Part shown: positions 55,861 to 64,000 of the stretch, piece after piece | Position numbering within the stretch: position 1 is the first letter of the stretch | How the letters are laid out: each line of letters opens with the position of its first letter | From: Nemertoderma westbladi | Taxonomy: Eukaryota; Xenacoelomorpha; Nemertodermatida; Nemertodermatidae | Assembly: GCA_032718475.1 (NCBI GenBank) | Contig: JAUCBJ010006760.1 | Span: 1 to 64,000, forward strand | Reading direction: 5' to 3' | Length of the DNA stretch: 64,000 bases | Position numbers and translations under genes: made by a program | Notes under the pieces: model-generated | What the model was told of the DNA's origin: nothing | The model's database searches: none | Seen by the model: only the letters and a program-made list of their open reading frames with translations

Positions 55861-56640
55861 ATGACGGAGTTGATAGAAGATGATCTTGGTATCAGGGAGC
55901 GATATACTCTACCTTTACAAGCGTTTGTGGATAGCTTGATACGCGGTGAAGCCGATCCAACCATTACGGAGGACGATGGTCGTTATATCGAACCGCCGAT
56001 GTCCCGAGAGCAACTTACGCGTGAATTGGACTATCGAAAATTCACCGCTCGCTATACGCATCGTAATGGTACGTATATGGACTTCCTAACTACCGGCCAT
56101 CCTATCGATTTACATGATACGGACGATGTAGACACCGAAAGGGAAATGGTTCTATTTAAATATCATACCCAGCGGAGTCGTAACGATAAACCGAGAATAG
56201 AACACGAAAATTCTATTCGTAACAGACTGGAAAGAGAAAACGTTGAAGAACCGGATAAACGCATCGACTTCAACGACTACCTGGAATTTTTGAGAGAAAC
56301 CTATCTCAACATCTCCAGTCAGCAGAACCTCGAAACTCTATATCCTCAAGGTATACATCATGACCCCATGGTAGAACTCAAACGGCTCTATTTCACTATG
56401 ATGTATCTTACCGCCGATCGTCCACTACCTGTTATCCCGGATAGTTTTGAACAAATGGAAGAATATTGCAAAACTGGAGAACGATCACCCGCGTTTCCTC
56501 TACAGGACGTACGTCTTTGGTGTTATTGTGACGAATGCCCTAGACCCAACCAACAAACTGAAGGACACAAACGTCCGCTGTTCCTATTTCCACGAACAAC
56601 CGGCGATGGAAATTTATTGTGCATATTGCAGACTCAATAA
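55861..56640 (+). CDS. Extra retroelement ORF, first part (envelope position)
   Basis: 259 codons beginning with a proper ATG (GATATGACGG) after 1.6 kb of untranslated sequence. I do not recognise the fold. It is highly charged (Asp/Glu/Arg). It has no signal peptide and no membrane helix, so it is not a typical envelope protein. Clear coding-like composition runs at least to about residue 200 (LYFTMMYLTADRPLPVIPDS). A second ORF in the +1 frame overlaps its last 194 bases and continues to the 3' LTR; together they span about 530 codons. They may be one protein interrupted by a frameshift, or two overlapping ORFs. Confidence 0.65.
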   Translation: MTELIEDDLGIRERYTLPLQAFVDSLIRGEADPTITEDDGRYIEPPMSREQLTRELDYRKFTARYTHRNGTYMDFLTTGHPIDLHDTDDVDTEREMVLFKYHTQRSRNDKPRIEHENSIRNRLERENVEEPDKRIDFNDYLEFLRETYLNISSQQNLETLYPQGIHHDPMVELKRLYFTMMYLTADRPLPVIPDSFEQMEEYCKTGERSPAFPLQDVRLWCYCDECPRPNQQTEGHKRPLFLFPRTTGDGNLLCILQTQ

Positions 56641-57454
56641 CTTGCACATTTTTGCGGTTTGCCCTCAATTTATGACTCAATGTCACCATTGTCAACTAAA
56701 GGGACACGCCAGTTTCGATTGCCCTTTTAATCACGATTTGGAAAGCGTAGATGAAATGATCACACTACGTTACATCAGAGCTTGGGAAGCGAACGCTGAT
56801 TTACATTGTGACTCGCGCCATCGCTATTATCCTGGACGCGCTTACGAAGGAGTTTATGCGTTCCATCCTTATCTATTCGCTTCTGTCGAACAGAAATCAC
56901 GCATATCGAGTTACGAACTACTGAAGCGCGTCGGAGAATGTATTTCAACCAAGTTCGTAGGCAAATTTCTCAGGAGTGTTAATCCTAGCGACCTTCATTC
57001 ATATAACCTAATCAATTTTATCCATCAGGATCCGGACTATGGAGACTTATTTGTTAACTCATACCCCGAGTTACAGGAAGTATATCGACGGCCTTACGAA
57101 TACCGAGCCCGCGAACGCGAGTTGGAAAGAACGATTAAACCCAGGAAGTTTCTGACTGCCTATGGTCCACCCACGGCTCTCGTTCAGACCACTCGTAAAG
57201 GACCCGTAAGAGCGGCCGTCCTAAAACGCGCTCTCAAGGCCGTTAGACCCCTCTCCCCCGACGTTGATGTCAATCAACCCGGCACTTCGACTGGCGGATA
57301 TACCGACCATAATCCTACACCCTCTGATGCAATCATATTGCACCCTTCACCCAGGAGTTATAGCCCTCCTTGTAAAGTGGCTCGCCCCAAAGAGAAAAGG
57401 ACTCTGGCTAGCTTTAAAAAACTGCGTAAACGCCGTCCGCGCAAGAAAGACTAA
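56447..57454 (+). CDS. Extra retroelement ORF, second part with CCHC zinc knuckle
   Basis: 335 codons in the +1 frame. The nominal start is TTG, so it is probably entered from the preceding ORF by frameshift or splicing (TTTCCTCTACAG at about 56497-56508 resembles a splice acceptor). A Cys-rich section near residues 55-95 contains CAYC and then CHHCQLKGHASFDC, a perfect C-x2-C-x4-H-x4-C zinc knuckle. The middle is Tyr/Arg rich. The C-terminus is strongly basic (KKLRKRRPRKKD). These features suggest a nucleic-acid-binding accessory or Gag-like protein. No membrane segment. It ends 77 bp before the 3' LTR. Confidence 0.65.
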   Translation: MNKWKNIAKLENDHPRFLYRTYVFGVIVTNALDPTNKLKDTNVRCSYFHEQPAMEIYCAYCRLNNLHIFAVCPQFMTQCHHCQLKGHASFDCPFNHDLESVDEMITLRYIRAWEANADLHCDSRHRYYPGRAYEGVYAFHPYLFASVEQKSRISSYELLKRVGECISTKFVGKFLRSVNPSDLHSYNLINFIHQDPDYGDLFVNSYPELQEVYRRPYEYRARERELERTIKPRKFLTAYGPPTALVQTTRKGPVRAAVLKRALKAVRPLSPDVDVNQPGTSTGGYTDHNPTPSDAIILHPSPRSYSPPCKVARPKEKRTLASFKKLRKRRPRKKD

Positions 57455-57523
57455 CTGTTTAGAGTATTTACGTATATTAGAAACTGTGATTTTGTATATT
57501 TATAGACTTGAATCCCATTTTCT

Positions 57524-57531
57524 GGGAGCGG
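57524..57531 (+). other. Candidate polypurine tract
   Basis: GGGAGCGG, with one C, immediately precedes the 3' LTR. This is where plus-strand priming occurs in LTR elements. Short and imperfect. Confidence 0.4.
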
Positions 57532-58758
57532 TGTAAAAGCTTTTGCGGATATAATCAGTCCCCTTGCCCGCAAAGTACCGTTGTAGGTGTTTTAACGGAC
57601 ATAAAAGTCATTCTTCTACATGTGTACTTTGGCGGACATGGCAAGGCACAAAACCCGCAATGCGTCAAATCCTCTAGCACAGTGTAGCCTTGATGATTCA
57701 GATTACGACATCTAACAGCTGGTTGCTGGCATGGAAACGGCCGTTGGACACATGGTTCTTTGTTCAGCTTAACAGCCAATCAGGGCGATTTTTACTGTCG
57801 ACGTGGAGATATTCTACAGATCGTGCTAGGAGTGTTCTGACTTACTGTTTTTTTAGTGTTATTGTTGTGTTGTTTCTATCTAGGCCAAGAACACCGGCTC
57901 TAGAGTCAATTCGTTTCAGACTTTAGAAGAAACATTAGTAGGCTTAGATTATAGAACGTATAACTGTTATCAACCCATCAACACAACTCGGCTCAGTCTT
58001 ATCAGCGCAGTAGCGCAGCGGTACAATCTTATATTGTTATAATCTTAACCTACCGTCTTAATGCTTTTTACTGTTGTTATTATTTGTATCAGTTGGTCGA
58101 ATATTATTACTTGGAGAACATCGATAAACAACCCAAATTTCCCAATTTTCTTGATACACTACAGGTTAGAGAGACAGGTTACATATAGCGATTGCGACTT
58201 ATATTATCGTGGTTTGTAGTGAATTTAATGCTATTTGATAAGCACTACATGAGTCAATTACTGTTCTCTTTATGTATGATAAAATTCATTGACGGTCGGC
58301 AGATTAGTGTGCAGTATAGTGCGGTACCGGTAGTGTGCATGATTGTGGCTGATAACTAAGCATTTCCTAAAGAATGCGCCTCATACGTGAATCATAAGCC
58401 TTACCGTCTTACAATTGTGTTTGGTATAAGTCATATATATCTCTGTTTACCTAGATAGAGCGCCACGTCCTAAAGGAACTGTTAATATTTCCAGAAAGTG
58501 AATAATATTCGTCAGAAATTAATTATTAACGATCAATCGAATAATACAGTAAGCTTACACTGCAATATAAATCTAAGCCCTCCGAATCCAGTCTCCCGGG
58601 TATATCCAGCGGGTGAATGGACGCGCACTAGGCTGGCTTCGGCTAATGTTGTGTTTATTGGTATTAAATACTTGTCATATGCTAAAGTCTATTTATAAAC
58701 CAAAAGACATATAAATTTTGGTAGGTTAAACTGCTAAAGGTCTTCAAAAGCGCGTACA
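57532..58758 (+). repeat. 3' LTR of the BEL/Pao element
   Basis: 1227 bp. It differs from the 5' LTR by about six substitutions and three indels (2, 1 and 4 bp) by eye. Confidence 0.95.
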
Positions 58759-58763
58759 TATTT
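58759..58763 (+). other. Right copy of target-site duplication TATTT
   Basis: Identical to 42710-42714, flanking the BEL/Pao insertion. Confidence 0.85.
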
Positions 58764-59350
58764 AAATCCGTGTAATCTAATAGGTACGAATTCAAACCGA
58801 ATCTAACTCATTTATTTTATTTCGTATGTAACTTCGTGTAATCTTTATATCGATGATTGTGTATTTGTGATACTTTGCCATGCCAATCAATACCACACAG
58901 ACCATACTACAATCCCCCACAGCTCTAAACTAAATGTTATATTACTCCGACCACTCCCCTCGCCCCTCGAACACATTCCTACTCCATTCTACACACGCCT
59001 AAAAACTACACATTTACCACTACCGACAGACAATTACCACACCGACCATACCGATAACTTCCTCGCCTTAAGGGGACCCCCATGAAAACGAGACCATGTC
59101 TCTTGGGGCTATCCCCGACATCATCTAAGACTCACACTTACCATGCAAAACTTATCCATTACTCAACCACCTCTTACACAGGAAACGCTGACCATAAATT
59201 GCCAACGAAATGCACTCTGACAACACACTTACATTATAGCTTAACAAACTGTCTCAATTTATTTGATGCATTAACTATAACAACTGTATAATGGACTATC
59301 TTGTTATCTTGTTCTTTCCGGTAATGTTTGAGTATGCAGATTTACTTTAC
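58764..59350. other. Non-coding, C-rich on the plus strand
   Basis: Low-complexity C/A-rich stretch (58890-59050). The small ORFs here reflect this bias and have no domain. Confidence 0.45.
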
Positions 59351-59640
59351 TTATTTGATGTCAATCCAGCTGATATTTAGGTCTGCCCTTAGTAGTCTTG
59401 TGTAGCAACCATCAATTCGTTGTTCAAGTGATATAGTCAGTGTCCAGGTCTCATCCCCGTATAAAAATACACTTTCCACTGTGGCTCGAAAGAACTTTGT
59501 CTTCAAGTGCCTGGAGAGATCTGATTTCCAGATGGTATCCATTTTTGATAGAGCTACCCAAGCCTTTGCTTTCCTAACTTCTATGTCCTTTTTGCTACTC
59601 TCTATCCATGATCCAAGGTACTGGAAGTCGATTGGTTCGA
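59351..59640 (-). pseudogene. LINE reverse-transcriptase C-terminal fragment
   Basis: On the minus strand, from about 59640, one open frame encodes FQYLGSWIESSKKDIEVRKA, then WKSDLSRHLKTKFFRATVES, then VFLYGDETWTLT and IDGCYTRLLR. This is the thumb/connection region of a widespread LINE RT family, different in sequence from the LINE at 18.3-22.2 kb. It ends at a TAA next to ISWIDIK. Only this piece is present, so it is a truncated relic; no flanking duplication was identified. Confidence 0.8.
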
Positions 59641-61251
59641 TTGGTTTCGCAGTACATGTGCGAACTTACCAAACCATACGGTTTGGTAAGTGCTAATGGA
59701 AACATTTTGTGGTTCGGCTAAAAATCTATTAACATGTTAGAAACGTTTGGAAATGCATTATCTAATGATAATATTAAGATTGACTACTGTGGCTTGGCTA
59801 TGAATAAACATGAATATATTATCATGTACAGTAATATACTGTATAACACGAATGAGGACTTGGTGAAGCAAAAACTGCAAGTCGTCTCAGCGAACCTACT
59901 GTAACATTGCCCGTAGGCCTACTACTACACTCTACTGTAGGCCTATTTCATTATCCTTCTGTATGACTACAGTAGTTGATACATATTATAGAAGGCAGTG
60001 AGTGGCCATCGTAGCACGCGTGATAGGATACATAGGATATGGCACGGGGCGCAACCTGCAAAGTAAGATATATGGTAGAACCCCACACCCCCGATGTTGA
60101 AGTCATTGTTGTCACCTTAGGAAAAGTTTAAATGCTAAATAAGTCCCCCAATCTCTGATGAAATGGAACCCAACATTTGTACACATGTACGTACACGTAC
60201 AGTATGCTGTGGTCTTCCAAAAGTTTAAGATTTCAACACACATACACTGTCATAATGTAGTTGCTTTGCCACTTGTCGGCCGCAAGGGGTAAATACCATG
60301 TCCACTAATTTTACTGCTACGCAGGCAGAGGCACGTAGACGTGCTGCGCGAAGCACCATCCTACTTTGGTCGTTCGTACGACCTAAGTCGTATGCACGAG
60401 TTTTTTAATCAGCATAGAATTGCGAAGCATACTGTAGAAGGCCTACGATATTCGTCCCAAATGAAATTAAAAAACGAATATAAACAATAATTAATTTAAA
60501 TGTAATCTTAATCCACACCTGTAGCATCATTGTACCCAGCTACAGGTACATTAATTACGACAAGTACAGTACAATTATTACAGTATGTTAATTCAGTAGC
60601 ACATTCAGTGAAATTTACAAAATTGTGGAACCTACACCTAAAAATACATAAAATATATAGAGAATGTACTGTAGTTGTAAAGTTATACATCATTTTTTAT
60701 AGTGTAAACTAGAAATGATGTTGTAAATACGAAAAACGGAAAAGGGAGGGTAGGTTTCAAGTAATAATAATAATATATTTATAAGGCGTTTTATTAATAA
60801 TTTATTTATATATAATATTTATATAATCTTTTAATGGCAATAAAACAAGGTGCGCTGCGCACACAACACAATTAATTCGGCATTAAAAAGTTAAACTCCA
60901 TTAAAAACAGACTGTATGTTGCTGCATTTGATTCGGTAATTTGCAATTTTAAAAGGGTCAAACAAATCACAATGGTCTTGCTTTCAATTTATTGATAACA
61001 CTTTAACGCTGAATCATGTATTGTAGAGATACGTACATACAGTCGGGGTCTCAAAGTGCATCTGTTCTTTGAGATTTTCTCAAAGAACTAAAAGTGTCTC
61101 AAATTTCTAAAAGTGGTCCAAGAAAATGACAAAGTGTCCTCAAAGATTTCAAAGTAGTACTGTCAGTCATTTAATACAGTCCTGCCTGAAGCTGGCTATG
61201 GTATGGCCTATGGGGTATATTGACTTTGACTACTAAAGGGTAAAATATAAG
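59641..61251. other. Non-coding AT-rich DNA
   Basis: No supported gene. A small palindrome-like stretch, TCGTTCGTACGACCTAAGTC, lies near 60370. A block TTTTCTCAAAGAACTAAAAG near 61074 recurs with small changes near 62994, so fragments of one dispersed repeat flank the MITE at 61.25-61.80 kb. Confidence 0.4.
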
Positions 61252-61796
61252 TAATAAAAACCTCTATGAAACAATAAAGATTCCTCCAAAAAATACTGCA
61301 GTAATAAATATTTGTTACTGAAAGTAAGAATTAAACTTACTGCAGTAATAAATATTTGTTACTGAAAGTAAGAATTAAACTTACTGCAGTAATAAAAAAT
61401 TGTCTTTTTCTGCGGTAACAAATAATTTGTTACTGCAGTAGAAATTTTTATTCAATTATTTATTAATATTGATTACTGCAGTATTAATTTCTATTCAATT
61501 ATTTATTAATTTATTAATATTGATTATTGCAGTAATAAATATTTGTTACTGCAGTAATAAATATTTGTTACTGCAGTAATAAATATTTATTACTGCAGTA
61601 ATAAATATTTATTACTGCAGTAATAAATATTTGTTACTGCAGTAATTGTTATATGTTACTGCAGTAATTGTTATATGTTACTGCAGTAATTGTTATATGT
61701 TACTGCAGTAATTGTTATATGTTACTGCAGTAACTAATATTTAATACAGCAGTATTTTTTGTAGGAATTTTTATTGTTTCATAGAGGATTTTATTA
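61252..61796. mobile_element. MITE with palindromic satellite core
   Basis: Terminal inverted repeats of about 50 bp: 61252-61304 starts TAATAAAA, then CCTCTATGAAACAATAAA. The complement of the same sequence ends at 61796. The interior is a tandem array of a 22-bp, nearly self-complementary unit (CTGCAGTAATAAATATTTGT plus TA) from about 61300 to 61745, with variants (CTGCAGTAATTGTTATATGT) on the right side. No coding capacity. No target duplication longer than a possible TA was fixed. Confidence 0.8.
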
Positions 61797-63060
61797 ATTT
61801 ATATTTGGGCTCTTTAGAGACGCCGTAATTGCGGGCTATCGGAATGTGTTGGTATTTGTGTCATAGACAGTTTGTCTGTTGCCCTATCTATATTTATGTA
61901 TAGTGCTAAAACTGTACTGTTTAAATTTGTTTAGCCCACGTGAACGCCGAATACCTTTACCAATGCATTTCAATGGTCAACCAGCCATACTTTGCCGCAC
62001 TGTAAATTGTGTTATACAAAGTAAAGAATAACGATAGAGGCAGGAATAAAGATAAATGATTCAAGCGCACTAATTGGCTGTTCCCATAGATATTTTAGGC
62101 ATTGTTGGTGCGCAATGCATATGGTCAGAGCGACCGCCCAGTCTGCCAAAATCTATTATGTAATCAAATGGTACCACAAGCCAAGCAAAGCATGTGACAG
62201 TTATTTCCGACTCTGCACCTGTTTGTTTGAAGGTCGCCGACCGTGGGTCGCTACTCGCTAGCTGTGATTGATAGCTTAAACTGGGTGCCGCTTTGCCAGA
62301 AGGCGGTACACATCAACTGAATATGAGGCAAACATTTAAAATATGCTCAAATATAAACGCCAGCGGCAGGGGATATTTCAATATCTCTATTAAGCTAAAA
62401 CAACACAAGATTGTAGCCGTTCTATCTTACTTGAAAGTCGAAAGCCTTTCTTAGTTTTTAAGAAGGAATTCTCGCGCTCTCGTCAACATAGTTATCATAT
62501 TAATTAAACAGTAAAGGTAGTACGGTTTGACCTCAGGTGACTAATGAAATGAATAACAAATGTTATTACAAGCTATCTCCCAACAGGGCTTCTTTAGGTT
62601 ATTATAATGAAACTGCGTATACACAGAGAAACTACAGAGAAGTTTATCTTATATTAACTGTTAATCTGATATTGTATTATGTTATTAAAATAATCAATCT
62701 TGTCAAGCATTAATCTTGTTTCACAAATTATGTTTCATGTATTATTTGAATGAATGTTTTTTAGAAAGACTTTAGGGTGCCGTAAATTCAATTTGTACTT
62801 GCGACCGAAAACCCATCCTGTAATGACCTCAGGAACTTCAATTTGATAAATTAATGGGAATATAGCTTCTATGCAACAACTGGCCAACACACAAGTATCA
62901 CTTTGTTGCCCGCATAATATTGTTCCCCGAGAATGCCTCTGCCTCTCAGTTAACTTACCACGAGCTGTCAATCAGGAATACCTCGGAGTTTATTTTCTCA
63001 AAGAATTAAAAGTGCCGCAAACTACCTCAAAGTGACATAAAAGCCTAAAAGCAGGAAATC
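61797..63060. other. Non-coding DNA between the two palindromic arrays
   Basis: I see no gene, RNA gene or clear repeat apart from the short block near 62994 that matches 61074. Confidence 0.4.
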
Positions 63061-63068
63061 ACTAAAAA

Positions 63069-63452
63069 CGACCAAAAAGTACTTTTTGGTCGACCAATGA
63101 GTCGACTTTTTGGTCGACCATTAAGTAGTTTTTGGTCGACCAAAAAGTACTTTTTGGTCGACCAATAAGTCGACTTTTTGGTCGACCAATAAGTCGACTT
63201 TTTGGTCGACCAATAAGTACTTTTTGGTCGACCAAAAAGTAGTTTTTGGTCGACCAATAAGTCGACTTTTTGGTCGACCAATAAGTAGTTTTTGGTCGAC
63301 CAATAAGTCGACTTTTTGGTCGACCAATAAGTACTTTTTGGTCGACCAAAAAGTACTTTTTGGTCGACCAAAAAGTCGACTTATTGGTCGACCAAAAAGT
63401 ACTTATTGGTCGACCAAAAAGTACTTTTTGGTCGACCAAAAAGTCCCTTAAA
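63069..63452. repeat. SalI-site palindromic minisatellite
   Basis: About 17 units of 22-24 bp, each centred on the palindrome TTGGTCGACCAA and joined by AAAGTAC, AAGTCGAC, ATTAAGTAG or similar linkers. Because units are self-complementary, both strands encode the same repeated peptides (VDQKV, GRPKS, WSTKK). It is satellite DNA, not a gene. Confidence 0.9.
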
Positions 63453-63540
63453 AAAATAAATAAAAAAAAGTATTAAGTGGCACAATTCAGCCACCGTAAC
63501 AAACAAATAATTAATGCAAATTAACACTAATCCGTAGACT

Positions 63541-63606
63541 GTACCATACCGTACCGACCGTACCGTACAGACCGCACCGTACAGACCGTACCGTACAGAC
63601 CGTGCC
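63541..63606. repeat. Short ACCGTACAG tandem repeat
   Basis: Repeats of GTACCGTACAGACC, about 17 bp each, three to four copies. Confidence 0.75.
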
Positions 63607-64000
63607 GGTAATAATTCAGGTCTTTATAATTTACAATCCTCAGCGGAAATGCCACCTACTAAATTCATAGTCAAGTAACAAGACAGAGATGCATTGGACC
63701 AAAGGCATTATATAGTTCCCACTACTGAAGCCTGTTAAAGTCATCTAATTGGTTGGAAGGGAAACCAATAGGAACAACGCTAGTTCTAATTATTCTACAG
63801 TAGTAAGCTACCAATCTACCGGTGAAGTGGTTAAGCGAAAGCTGATAAATACTGCATATAATCAAATTGTTTGGTCAAATAAAAAGTGCAACCAATCATC
63901 GTAGACAATTTAGTCTCCCCCTTCCCTTGTCAAGGCTATAGGGGCTGTTGCGCTGTCAGTCAGAGAGGTAACAGCCCATGGGGTAAGGATTTACCCATGG
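63607..64000. other. Non-coding DNA to window end
   Basis: Nothing recognisable. The final bases contain an inverted pair, AGCCCATGGGGTAAGGATTTACCCATGG, written here only as a short hairpin-prone patch around CCCATGG near 63976 and 63993. Confidence 0.35.

Larger units (their letters stand above)
42715..58758 (+). mobile_element. Complete BEL/Pao LTR retrotransposon, about 16 kb
   Basis: Two LTRs (42715-43940 and 57532-58758) begin TGTAAAAG and end GCGCGTACA. They are flanked by the 5-bp target duplication TATTT (42710-42714 and 58759-58763). Domain order inside is Gag, protease, RT, RNase H, integrase, which is the BEL/Pao and Gypsy order. The RT box YMDD, the BEL-type integrase and the C-terminal DUF5641-like tail place it in BEL/Pao. 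By eye the LTRs differ by about six substitutions and three small indels, so it inserted recently. Its 16,044 bp are long for the group because of 1.2-kb LTRs, a 2.3-kb leader and about 3.3 kb between pol and the 3' LTR that includes an additional coding region. A modest purine tract (GGGAGCGG, 57524-57531) sits just before the 3' LTR. I could not identify the primer-binding site. Confidence 0.95.

Noticed and set aside
55861-57454. Envelope glycoprotein
   Set aside because: No signal peptide, no membrane helix and no cleavage motif; it has a CCHC zinc knuckle instead.
63045-63451. ORFs of 60-125 codons on both strands
   Set aside because: They come from the palindromic SalI-type repeat; both strands give the same peptide.

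Overview
This is nuclear DNA of an animal, most likely a marine invertebrate. The evidence is two conserved eukaryotic genes (DRG1 and SMG1, the latter with a spliced FATC exon), several LINE families, a BEL/Pao LTR retrotransposon, tRNA-like foldback elements and long minisatellites. I cannot narrow the species from sequence alone. The short motifs TACTGTA and ACCGGTA recur across the AT-rich non-coding DNA.

Layout. 1-1000 is a decayed LINE fragment on the minus strand, cut by the window edge. About 2500-13690 is an 11-kb minisatellite with a 21-bp unit, including a near-perfect 2603-bp tandem duplication. 14450-15556 (+) is an intronless DRG1 GTPase gene. About 16.3-18.0 kb holds decayed repeats. 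About 18.3-22.2 kb (-) is a 5'-truncated, frameshifted LINE with a (TAA)n tail. 22.9-25.3 kb holds two foldback elements. 26427-37995 (-) is the NMD kinase SMG1, with a 10.26-kb exon plus a small FATC exon behind a 1.17-kb intron; that intron carries inverted tandem repeats. 40.4-41.7 kb is a nested foldback cluster, followed by a small orphan ORF with one membrane segment.

42715-58758 (+) is a complete BEL/Pao LTR retrotransposon of about 16 kb. Its LTRs are nearly identical (1226/1227 bp) and it is flanked by the 5-bp duplication TATTT. It has a repeat-rich 2.3-kb leader, a Gag region in two overlapping frames, and protease, RT/RNase H and integrase regions. An in-frame TAG separates RT from RNase H. 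Between pol and the 3' LTR lies an extra two-frame coding region with a CCHC zinc knuckle where an envelope gene would sit. The remainder contains a LINE fragment (59.35-59.64 kb), a MITE with a palindromic 22-bp satellite core (61.25-61.80 kb) and a SalI-site palindromic array (63.07-63.45 kb).

The two cellular genes are not an operon. DRG1 acts in translation-associated GTPase function and SMG1 in nonsense-mediated decay; they lie about 11 kb apart (stop codon to stop codon), convergent, with transposons between. The most unusual objects are the BEL/Pao element with its extra zinc-knuckle ORF, the giant SMG1 exon, the minisatellite open in three reverse frames, and the foldback elements with tRNA-like arms.
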